A DNA stretch of 9,805 nt from an uncultured Clostridium sp. (GTDB lineage: Bacteria; Bacillota; Clostridia; Peptostreptococcales; Peptostreptococcaceae): assembly GCA_900550335.1 (NCBI GenBank), contig URRU01000062.1, positions 1 through 9,805 on the forward strand, in the 5' to 3' direction. Shown here one piece after another: positions 1-6,980 of this stretch (position 1 is its first letter; the number at the start of each line of letters is the position of its first letter). A model generated the notes under the pieces. That model was not told the origin of the DNA, did no database searches, and worked only from the letters and a program-made list of their open reading frames with translations. The translations under genes and the position numbers were made by a program.

Positions 1-71
1 ATTACTTTTAAAACGATTAAATATACAATACTTTAATTCGCAGTGATTCACAGAAAGGAGAGTGATTTATC

Positions 72-3000
72 TTGCTGCAAGTTAAAAACATACACAAAGA
101 ATACAGAACTGGGCCTTTAGTTCAAAAGGCACTCGACGATGTCAGCCTAAATCTTAGAGATAACGAGTTTGTTTCTATTTTAGGACCAAGTGGATCTGGA
201 AAAACAACACTTCTAAATATTATTGGTGGTTTGGATAGATACGACGATGGAGATTTAATTATAAACGGAATTTCGACGAGGAAGTACAAGGACAGAGATT
301 GGGATTCCTACAGAAACCACACAATAGGATTTGTATTTCAGAGTTACAATCTAATTCCGCATCAGACAATTTTATCAAATGTCGAATTAGCACTTACAAT
401 ATCGGGAATAACAAAATCTGAAAGACGTGAAAAATCTATACGAGCTTTGGAAAAAGTTGGACTTATAGACCATATTCATAAAAAGCCAAATCAGCTTTCA
501 GGTGGTCAGATGCAGAGGGTTGCAATTGCTAGAGCACTTGTAAATGACCCTGACATACTTCTTGCAGATGAGCCAACGGGGGCACTTGATTCAGACACAA
601 GTGTTCAGGTTATGGATTTACTTAAAGAAGTTGCTAAAGATAGACTAGTTGTAATGGTAACGCACAATCCAGAGCTTGCCTACGAATATTCTACAAGAAT
701 TGTCACATTAAAAGACGGAAAAATATGTGGAGATACAAACCCATTTATTATAGAAGATAATGGAAACTTAGGTGAAGCAGTTCACGAGAATATGGGAAAA
801 ACTTCTATGTCGTTCCTTACTTCTCTTTCGCTTAGTTTCAACAACTTAAAGACTAAAAAGGGAAGAACATTTTTAACTGCATTTGCTGGATCTATTGGTA
901 TAATTGGGATTGCACTGATATTATCTCTATCAAATGGTGTAAACAACTACATTGCAGATATCGAGGAAAAGACTTTATCAGAATACCCACTGCAAATTCA
1001 AAAGGCAGGGTATGATTTCACGTCGATGTTGAGTGGAATGTCTGGGGCTTCTTCTGAGTCTAAAGGCAGCGATGAGAAAAAAGACATGAAGGTTGAAAAT
1101 ATGGTAAGCGGAATGTTCTCTACTGTAGGCTCAAATGATTTAAAATCTTTTAAAAAGTTCTTGGACTCAGATAAATCTGGTATAGCAAAACATACAAATG
1201 CGGTTGAATATTCTTATGATGTTGTCCCTCAGATTTACAGCACTAACACAGAAAAAGTGAGACAGGTGCATCCAGATAAATCATTTAATTCTATGGGGCT
1301 TGGCTCTGAAGCATCTTCAAATAGCATGGTTTCTAGTATGATGAGTACAGATATATTCTATCAAATGCCTAGAAACAAGAGCCTTTACAGAGACCAATAT
1401 GAAGTAAAAGCTGGAAAATGGCCTACAAAATACAATGAATGTGTGCTAGTTCTTACTCAAAATGGTGGAATTAGCGATTATTATTTATATGCACTTAATC
1501 TGAGAGATCCTAAAGAACTCGATGAAATGGTTGATAAATTTGCAAAGGAAGAAGAAGTAATTGTTCCTGAAGGCGAAAAAGGATATTCTTACAAAGATGT
1601 TCTTGGAAAAGAGTTTAAGCTAGTAAATGCAACAGATTACTATGAATACGATTCAAACTACAATGTTTGGAAAGACAAGAGAAACAACGATGAGTATATG
1701 AAAAAGCTAGTTAAAGAAGGGGAAACTCTTAAAATAACTGGAATTGTTCAGCCTAAAAAAGGATCATCTGGTATGGGAATGCTTATGCCAGCGATATACT
1801 ACACTCCTGAGCTTGAAGACCATGTTATCAAACAGGCTTCTGAAAGTCAGATTGTTAAAAAGCAGCTAGCTGACAAGGATACAAACGTATTTACTGGCAA
1901 GGGATTTGAAGATACTTCCAAATCTGCTTTTGATATGAAGTCTATGTTTAATGTAGATACTTCAAAATTTGCATCTGCTTTTAGCATAAATCCAAATCGG
2001 ATTAATGCAGATTTTAGTAATTTAAATAACTTATTTAGCCAGATTTCTATGCCTAGTATAAAACCTTCTGATATTATAAATCAGATTAATATAAAAATAA
2101 CTCCTGAACAGATAAATAGTTTAATAAAAGATGTTGGAAATGGATATTTAATTTATCTAAAGGAAAACAAGGATATGGACTTTACTAAGTATCAGGGAAT
2201 TATAGAATCTTACTTTAAAGATCCTGAGCTTGAAAAAATGGTAACTGAGATGGTTGAGGAAGCTATCAAAACAAATGGAGAAATCAAGCTAACTCAGGAA
2301 CAGATGAACAAGATTTTACAGGCTGCTATTGAAAAGTATAAGAAGTTTATAACTGACAATAATGTAGCAGATGTTATGAAGATAGGAAGATATTTCCTTG
2401 AGTATTTAAATACTGCTGATTGTAAGAATATTATCGGAAGTCATTTAGATGCTATTTCAAAGGAAAATAATCTTGAGCAGCAGATATATGCAGTCCTTCA
2501 AAAATATATGGGCTCTGCAACAGGTTCTATCTCAGCAACTATCGAAAGAGAAATCACCGCATCTATGAGAAAACTTAGCCAGAGTATGGCAAATGCGTTT
2601 AGTTTTGATGCGAGTGTGTTTGCAGATGCTATGAATGTCAATATGTCTGAGGAAGAGATGATGGAAGTAATGACTGCTAGTATGTACAAAGAGCAGGATA
2701 CTTTTGACAATAATATTAAGAAATTAGGTTATGCTGAAATGGACGATCCTTCTATGATTTCTATATATCCTAAGGATTTTGAGGAAAAGGAAAAGGTTGT
2801 GGATATTTTAGATAATTACAACGAAGATATGGAAAAAGTAGATGAGGACAAGGTAATTTCGTATACTGATATGGTTGGAAGTTTGATGTCTTCTGTTACA
2901 AGCATTATAAATTCTATAAGTTATATTTTGGTTGCGTTCGTAGCAATTTCACTTGTTGTTTCGTCAATAATGATAGGTGTTATCACTTATATAAGTGTGC

Positions 3001-3320
3001 TTGAGCGTAAGAAAGAGATTGGTGTACTTAGAGCTATCGGTGCTTCTAAGAGAAATATCTCACAAGTGTTCAATGCTGAAACGTTTATCATCGGAGCACT
3101 TGCGGGAATTATAGGTATTGTTGTGAGCTTGATTTTGATTGTGCCTATAAATCAGGTGATACATAGTGTTACTGGAAAGACTAATATGAATGCGGCTCTT
3201 CCTCTTTGGGCAGGGATAGTGCTTATAATGATAAGTATTATACTGACTCTTTTAGGTGGAATTATTCCATCGAGAAAAGCAGCAAAAGAGGATCCTGTTA
3301 AAGCATTGCGAAATGAGTAG
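72..3320 (+). CDS. MacB/LolD-type ABC transporter, fused ATPase and permease with very large extracellular domain
   Basis: Predicted membrane exporter or mechanotransmission-type ABC protein of 1082 aa. The N-terminal ATPase shows Walker A GPSGSGKT (residues 38-45), signature LSGGQ (142-146), Walker B ILLADE (162-167) and switch His198. A first membrane helix lies near 267-287. Three more lie near 951-975, 1005-1027 and 1045-1066 and form an FtsX-like permease block that includes ERKKEIGVLRAIGASKR and ends in DPVKALRNE. This is the four-helix MacB topology. The loop between helices 1 and 2 is about 650 residues, several times the usual MacB periplasmic domain of about 200, and contains Met/Ser-rich low-complexity stretches. 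The start is TTG at 72, preceded by AAAGGAG at 54-60; CTG at 75 is a weaker alternative. The substrate cannot be told from sequence; bacitracin/peptide resistance and lipoprotein handling are family possibilities only. No two-component genes are visible nearby. The last three codons belong to an inverted repeat. Confidence 0.93.
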   Translation: MLQVKNIHKEYRTGPLVQKALDDVSLNLRDNEFVSILGPSGSGKTTLLNIIGGLDRYDDGDLIINGISTRKYKDRDWDSYRNHTIGFVFQSYNLIPHQTILSNVELALTISGITKSERREKSIRALEKVGLIDHIHKKPNQLSGGQMQRVAIARALVNDPDILLADEPTGALDSDTSVQVMDLLKEVAKDRLVVMVTHNPELAYEYSTRIVTLKDGKICGDTNPFIIEDNGNLGEAVHENMGKTSMSFLTSLSLSFNNLKTKKGRTFLTAFAGSIGIIGIALILSLSNGVNNYIADIEEKTLSEYPLQIQKAGYDFTSMLSGMSGASSESKGSDEKKDMKVENMVSGMFSTVGSNDLKSFKKFLDSDKSGIAKHTNAVEYSYDVVPQIYSTNTEKVRQVHPDKSFNSMGLGSEASSNSMVSSMMSTDIFYQMPRNKSLYRDQYEVKAGKWPTKYNECVLVLTQNGGISDYYLYALNLRDPKELDEMVDKFAKEEEVIVPEGEKGYSYKDVLGKEFKLVNATDYYEYDSNYNVWKDKRNNDEYMKKLVKEGETLKITGIVQPKKGSSGMGMLMPAIYYTPELEDHVIKQASESQIVKKQLADKDTNVFTGKGFEDTSKSAFDMKSMFNVDTSKFASAFSINPNRINADFSNLNNLFSQISMPSIKPSDIINQINIKITPEQINSLIKDVGNGYLIYLKENKDMDFTKYQGIIESYFKDPELEKMVTEMVEEAIKTNGEIKLTQEQMNKILQAAIEKYKKFITDNNVADVMKIGRYFLEYLNTADCKNIIGSHLDAISKENNLEQQIYAVLQKYMGSATGSISATIEREITASMRKLSQSMANAFSFDASVFADAMNVNMSEEEMMEVMTASMYKEQDTFDNNIKKLGYAEMDDPSMISIYPKDFEEKEKVVDILDNYNEDMEKVDEDKVISYTDMVGSLMSSVTSIINSISYILVAFVAISLVVSSIMIGVITYISVLERKKEIGVLRAIGASKRNISQVFNAETFIIGALAGIIGIVVSLILIVPINQVIHSVTGKTNMNAALPLWAGIVLIMISIILTLLGGIIPSRKAAKEDPVKALRNE

Positions 3321-3515
3321 TTTATAATTTAAAAGTTTGTAAAATTAAAAAAGAAGGCTCGAATCTATCGAATGCGCCTGGCTTCGACGCTTTATACTAT
3401 TATGTAAAACATTGAAAATGTATAAAGCGTCTCCAGATAGTCGCTATTCGATTAGATTTCGAGCCTTTTCTTATTTTATTTTTAAACAGATTTTAAATTT
3501 TTAAACTACTCATTT
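3311..3515. repeat. ~205-bp imperfect palindrome overlapping the ABC gene 3' end
   Basis: The outermost arms are AAATGAGTAGTTTA at 3311-3324 and its exact complement at 3502-3515. Moving inwards: A/T-rich similar blocks; AAGGCTCGAA (3354-3363) with TTCGAGCCTT (3458-3467); TCGAAT (3368-3373) with ATTCGA (3446-3451); CTGG (3378-3381) with CCAG (3433-3436); GACGCTTTATA (3386-3396) with TATAAAGCGTC (3421-3431). The loop is 24 nt (3397-3420) and contains the small dyad ACATT-GAA-AATGT. The left arm includes the last codons and stop of the transporter gene. This is far larger than a simple terminator. It could be an inverted duplication, a MITE-like element, or a structured RNA. Confidence 0.8.
3346..3475. 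terminator. Long bidirectional terminator hairpin after the ABC gene
   Basis: This is the core of the palindrome. The stem starts with AAGGCTCGAA/TTCGAGCCTT, with an A-run on the left (AAAAAAG, 3347-3353) and a T-rich tail on the right (TTTTCTTATTTTATTTTT). It could therefore stop transcription from both directions: from the ABC gene on plus and from the HAD gene on minus. The interior mismatches make the stem unusually long for a terminator. Confidence 0.6.
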
Positions 3516-3564
3516 TTTATGTGTTTAACATGAAATCTCCTTTTACTTGCTTTTTCAATATGAA

Positions 3565-3592
3565 TTGTTTACCTAAAAGTTGTTAGTATAAT
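3565..3592 (+). promoter_or_regulatory. Candidate promoter with TTACCTAA in the spacer
   Basis: TTGTTT (3565-3570), 16-nt spacer, then a perfect TATAAT (3587-3592). The spacer holds TTACCTAA (3569-3576, overlapping the -35 end). The same 8-mer recurs downstream as a perfect dyad at 3632-3651. No gene follows on the plus strand before the antisense HAD gene, so any transcript would be non-coding or antisense. An AT-rich background makes chance matches common. Confidence 0.3.
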
Positions 3593-3631
3593 ACATTCTC
3601 ATTATTGCGTACTTTTGTGTTAGAGATTTAT

Positions 3632-3651
3632 TTAGGTAAAAAGTTACCTAA
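3632..3651. promoter_or_regulatory. Perfect dyad TTAGGTAA-AAAG-TTACCTAA
   Basis: An 8-bp perfect inverted repeat with a 4-nt loop lies between the candidate promoter and the 3' end of the HAD gene. TTACCTAA is also found at 3569-3576. It could be an operator or a weak stem ending a transcript from either side; the following sequence TATTTTATT is only moderately T-rich. Confidence 0.35.
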
Positions 3652-3693
3652 TATTTTATTATGTCAACAATATTTATTATATAGTTTACTCAA

Positions 3694-4415
3694 TTAGTTG
3701 TTTAGTAAGTAGTCTAGTAGTTCGTCTACTGTGCCTACGATTTTGTGAGGGTTTTCGTTTGTTAGTTCTTCCATTGTTCCGTATCCATAAGATACTGCTA
3801 CACAAGGTATTCCAAATTGTCTGGCTCCAAGGATGTCATGTTTTTTGTCACCTACCATTATGATGTTTTCTGTGTTTATAGTTTTTTCTTTTTCTACAGA
3901 AATAGAATTTTCTATAGAAGTATAATCTGTGTCGTTATTTGAGCAATTTATTCTTCCAAGTCTTTTTAGTGTTTCTTCAATTACATCTGCTTTGTCAGTT
4001 CTTTTTTCGCTCATTGTAGCTCCGACAACTTCATCGAAATACTGTTCAATTTTGAAGTGTTCTAGTATTTGTTTTACGAATTTTTCTGGTTTTGATGAAG
4101 ATACTGCAAGTGTGTAGTTGTTGTCTTTTAGAGTTTTTAGCATTTTTTCTACGTTTGGATATAGCTCGTTTTCAAAGATTCCAACTGTTGTGTATCTTTC
4201 TCTGTAGTATGCAACTGCCTGTTCTGCTTCTTCTTTTGATATGTTAGGTATTCCATAAACTGAGTTATCAGCGGTGGTCCTATGAATATTTCTAGTTTTT
4301 TTAGGTCGTTTTCTGGGTGTCCCATTTTTGCAAGTGCGTGTTGTACGCATTTTGTAATTCCTATTCCAGATGCTGTTAGTGTGCCATCTAGGTCGAATAA
4401 TATTGTTTTTTCCAT
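3694..4415 (-). pseudogene. HAD-superfamily phosphatase (phosphoglycolate phosphatase-like), frameshifted
   Basis: The first part runs from ATG at 4415 (SD GAGG at 4427-4424, 8 nt upstream) and shows HAD motif I FDLDGTLT (Asp8, Asp10) and the cap entry FIGPPL. The rest lies in the -1 frame: cap residues (KEEAEQAVAYYRERY), motif II in LAVSSSKP, the motif III Lys region (SEKRTDKADVI) and motif IV IMVGDKKHDILGAR, ending at TAA 3694-3696. Restoring one base between about 4250 and 4234 gives a 240-aa protein collinear with the family, so one base appears to be missing there. As it stands, translation would stop at 4149 after 88 residues. There is also an extra ~27-residue Asn/Ser/Thr/Glu-rich loop before motif IV. 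The family hydrolyses small phosphate esters (phosphoglycolate, PPi, others); the substrate is unknown. A sequencing error is a real alternative to a true pseudogene. Confidence 0.85.
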
Positions 4416-4494
4416 ATTTTAATACCTCGTTATTTATTTTAGTCGTTTTATTTTTTATTTTCTTATTAAATATATCATATAATGAATTATATAA

Positions 4495-4524
4495 TTTATA
4501 AAGTTTTAATTTACGGAGAATCAA
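4495..4524 (-). promoter_or_regulatory. Weak candidate promoter for the HAD gene
   Basis: On the minus strand TTGATT (4524-4519), 18-nt spacer, TATAAA (4500-4495). It is placed ~80 nt upstream of the HAD start. The match is modest and the DNA is very AT-rich. Confidence 0.25.
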
Positions 4525-4614
4525 TCTACAGTTGATGATTTATATTTTTTAGGTTTAATTCTTTAAATATGGGTATTATTTTAGTATCAATATTTTGAAA
4601 GGTAGGAGATAGAG

Positions 4615-4866
4615 ATGTTAGAGTATAGATATGATACGCAGCTTTTGATAGACGGAGAAGGTCTTGATGAGGATGCGATAAATGAGTATTTTGAGAGTAA
4701 TTTTGATGGTGATTGTCTGTTAGCAGTTGGGGATGAGGATATGATTAAAATTCATTTCCATACTAATGAGCCATGGAAGGTGCTTGAGTATTGTTCGACA
4801 CTTGGTGAGATTTATGATATTGTGGTTGAGGATATGGATAGACAGGCGAGAGGATTAAGAGGATAA
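4615..4866 (+). CDS. Small stand-alone FakA/YloV (DAK phosphatase-like) domain protein
   Basis: An 83-aa soluble, acidic protein. The pattern YRYDTQLLI - LDEDAINEYF - GDCLLAVGDEDMIKIHFHTNEPWKVLEY - GEIYDIVVEDM closely follows the domain after the DhaL-like kinase domain of FakA/YloV, where the equivalent reads Y-C-T-E-F ... GDSLVVVGD-D-IKVHVHTN-PGKVLEYA. Full FakA is ~550 aa and, with FakB, phosphorylates fatty acids; this protein lacks the kinase and C-terminal domains. It keeps the H-x-H pair (His47, His49), which in FakA helps bind zinc as I recall, but the family's Cys in the YCTEF motif is Asp7 here. Clostridial genomes often annotate such ORFs as 'kinase to dihydroxyacetone kinase'. The SD is AGGAG (4604-4608), 6 nt before ATG. 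The function as a lone domain is unknown. Confidence 0.85.
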   Translation: MLEYRYDTQLLIDGEGLDEDAINEYFESNFDGDCLLAVGDEDMIKIHFHTNEPWKVLEYCSTLGEIYDIVVEDMDRQARGLRG

Positions 4867-4930
4867 AAATATAATAATTGATTTAAGATCTATAACAAAA
4901 ATTTAAGAAGATTAATTTTTGAGGGTATTG

Positions 4931-5002
4931 ATGAGAATAATGCTTTATTTTTTCCTTAAACTACTAATCATATGTTTTACTATCAAAATAGATAAAAGTT
5001 AA
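4931..5002 (+). CDS. Possible 23-aa hydrophobic peptide
   Basis: ATG at 4931 is preceded by GAGGG (4921-4925, 5-nt gap). The ORF encodes a 23-residue peptide whose first 16 residues are almost all hydrophobic (MRIMLYFFLKLL...), followed by a charged tail (KIDKS), so a single membrane helix is plausible. It lies 64 nt after the FakA-like gene and 7 nt before a strong terminator, so it would be the last ORF on that transcript. Short AT-rich ORFs of this size arise easily by chance, and no homologue is recognised. Confidence 0.25.
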   Translation: MRIMLYFFLKLLIICFTIKIDKS

Positions 5003-5009
5003 ATTTATC

Positions 5010-5045
5010 ATCCAGCAAGGTATTTTCCCTTGCTGGATATTTTTA
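5010..5045 (+). terminator. Perfect Rho-independent terminator
   Basis: ATCCAGCAAGG (5010-5020), 7-nt loop, CCTTGCTGGAT (5028-5038), then ATTTTTAT. The perfect 11-bp GC-containing stem plus T-tract ends the FakA-like transcript and isolates the following restriction operon. Confidence 0.92.
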
Positions 5046-5116
5046 TATAAATTTATCATTAACACATTACCTATAATACTATTTTCATAATATATAAATT
5101 AAAATATTTCAAAATA

Positions 5117-5145
5117 TTGCTTATCCTCCTCCAAAATAGTAACAT
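5117..5145 (+). promoter_or_regulatory. Candidate promoter of the mcrBC operon
   Basis: TTGCTT (5117-5122), 17-nt spacer, TAACAT (5140-5145); the predicted start near 5152 leaves a short leader before the SD AGGAGGT (5164-5170). The spacer contains CCTCCTCC (5125-5132), complementary to the mcrB SD, so a transcript starting further upstream could sequester it. The hexamers are imperfect. Confidence 0.4.
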
Positions 5146-5174
5146 AAAAATATAACAAACTTTAGGAGGTCATC

Positions 5175-6920
5175 ATGAAAACATATCCAACTTGGCCTAA
5201 CTTCTACATGGAATTCGCCAACACACTACTAAAATACAAAAATAACCGAAAAGAACTCATAGAAAAAATCAAACGAGTATACTATACAAACAACATATCT
5301 CTGCCAACACTAGAAAAAGACAGAAACATAATAGACATAGATCCATTCACAGTATTTGCTCTATTCAACAAACAAATCAGCTTACGGAACAGAATCCGTA
5401 TAATTGAAGGCTTAGCAAAAGAATTCTCAATATCTGTAAAAACTCCAGACTCTTTTGGAGGAATTCCTTTCTTAAACAATCTCAGTGCAGTATTTTACAG
5501 ATTTATAGGTGAGAGAGGGAAGTCGGATATCCAGAATCTTTGGAATGTGTTTGAAGCAGCTCTTGAATATGCAGACACTCATTCAGAAAAAAGCAGAGAA
5601 GAACTGATAAAATATTATAATATTGCATTAACACAAAAGGGAATTAAATGGAACTTGACTATGGGATTATTCTGGATTAGACCTTTTGAATATATAAACT
5701 TAGACTCTATCAATCGTTGGTATTTGTCAAATCCTAATAATATGCCAGAAGAATTTATAAATAAGGCAAATAATTTTAAATTTGTATTTTCTGGAGAAGA
5801 TTATTTGAATTTATGTAGCGATTGCAAGGAAATTTTGGAAAATGGAGATTATAGCTATAATAATTTTCCTGAATTATCCAGGGTTGCATTTGCACTAGCT
5901 GAGGAGATAAATGCAGAGAAGAAAAGATTGGAAGATGAGGATAGGGAAGAGAATAGACAACCATTAAATATAAAAATAGATACAGAAAAACAAGAATATG
6001 TTTCTCAAAATTATGTTTTAGAAAATATAGATTATGGTTATGCAGATAAAAACATTTACTCAGAAAAGGATAAGTACACGGAGTCATATTTTCTTGAAGA
6101 AGTTTATTTAGACGAAGAAAAATACTATATATTAAAAAATCTTTTACAGTATAAGAAGAATATAATTCTTCAAGGACCTCCAGGAGTAGGAAAGACCTTT
6201 GCAGCTAAAAGACTTGCATATTCAATAATTGGGGAAAAGAATCAAGATAGAATAATGACTATCCAATTCCACCAAAACTACAGCTATGAGGACTTTATTA
6301 TGGGATTTAGACCTAATGAGTGTGGATTTGAGCTTAAAAAAGGACCTTTCTACAACTTCTGTAAAAAAGCTGAACAAAATCCTAATAACGACTACTTCTT
6401 TATAATTGATGAAATTAACAGGGGAAATCTGAGTAAAATATTTGGTGAGTTATTTATGCTTATGGAAAATGATAAAAGAGGAACTAAGATAAAGCCACTT
6501 TATTCTGATGAGATGTTTTCAATCCCTAAAAATTTATACATAATTGGAATGATGAACACAGCAGATAGAAGTCTTGCTATTATCGACTATGCTTTAAGAA
6601 GAAGATTTGCGTTCTTTGAATTTGAGCCTGCTTTTGACTCTGATGGATTTAAGAAGTATCTTGAAGAAAAGAATAGTGATAAGCTATACAAACTTATTGA
6701 AACAGTTAAAAAGCTTAATAATGATATAAGAAATGATGAATCTCTTGGAAAGGACTTCTGTATAGGTCATAGTTTCTTATGCTTTGATGTTGATATTGAC
6801 GATTACTTATTAAAATCTGTGATAGATTATGAGATAATTCCTCTATTAAATGAATATTGGTATGATGAAATTGATAAGGTTGAAGAGTGGAGTTACTTAC
6901 TTCATGAGGCGATAAAATAA
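5175..6920 (+). CDS. mcrB: McrB-family GTP-dependent AAA+ motor of type IV restriction system
   Basis: A 581-aa protein. The C-terminal half is a typical McrB AAA+ domain: Walker A GPPGVGKT (334-341), the conserved FHQNYSYEDFIMGFRP block, Walker B FIIDEINRG (409-417, Asp412 and Glu413), the McrB-specific MNTADRS motif (460-466; NTAD helps GTP specificity in E. coli McrB) and LRRRFAFFEF with candidate arginine-finger residues 475-477. McrB hexamers bind modified DNA, translocate using GTP and recruit the McrC nuclease. Residues ~1-235 form a separate N-terminal domain (including GLFWIRPFEYINLDSINRWYL), presumably for target recognition; I cannot assign its fold. A charged linker rich in Glu/Lys/Asp (~240-325) joins the two. 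E. coli McrB is 459 aa; the extra length is N-terminal. The start is supported by an ideal SD 4 nt before ATG. The first ~80 codons differ in codon use from the rest. mcrC follows after 60 nt. Confidence 0.95.
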   Translation: MKTYPTWPNFYMEFANTLLKYKNNRKELIEKIKRVYYTNNISLPTLEKDRNIIDIDPFTVFALFNKQISLRNRIRIIEGLAKEFSISVKTPDSFGGIPFLNNLSAVFYRFIGERGKSDIQNLWNVFEAALEYADTHSEKSREELIKYYNIALTQKGIKWNLTMGLFWIRPFEYINLDSINRWYLSNPNNMPEEFINKANNFKFVFSGEDYLNLCSDCKEILENGDYSYNNFPELSRVAFALAEEINAEKKRLEDEDREENRQPLNIKIDTEKQEYVSQNYVLENIDYGYADKNIYSEKDKYTESYFLEEVYLDEEKYYILKNLLQYKKNIILQGPPGVGKTFAAKRLAYSIIGEKNQDRIMTIQFHQNYSYEDFIMGFRPNECGFELKKGPFYNFCKKAEQNPNNDYFFIIDEINRGNLSKIFGELFMLMENDKRGTKIKPLYSDEMFSIPKNLYIIGMMNTADRSLAIIDYALRRRFAFFEFEPAFDSDGFKKYLEEKNSDKLYKLIETVKKLNNDIRNDESLGKDFCIGHSFLCFDVDIDDYLLKSVIDYEIIPLLNEYWYDEIDKVEEWSYLLHEAIK

Positions 6921-6980
6921 TATAAGTTAAGTATCAATTCTAAAATAATAAAAGTTTAAATATAATGAGGCAATAATGAG

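Noticed and set aside
3663..3690. Minus-strand TTGACA as a -35 box
   Set aside because: No acceptable -10 hexamer at 16-18 nt downstream.
4416..4524. Upstream extension of the second HAD frame, starting at 4524
   Set aside because: The upstream residues are low-complexity Lys/Asn-rich and lie out of frame before the true start at 4415, which has its own SD and the DxDGT motif.
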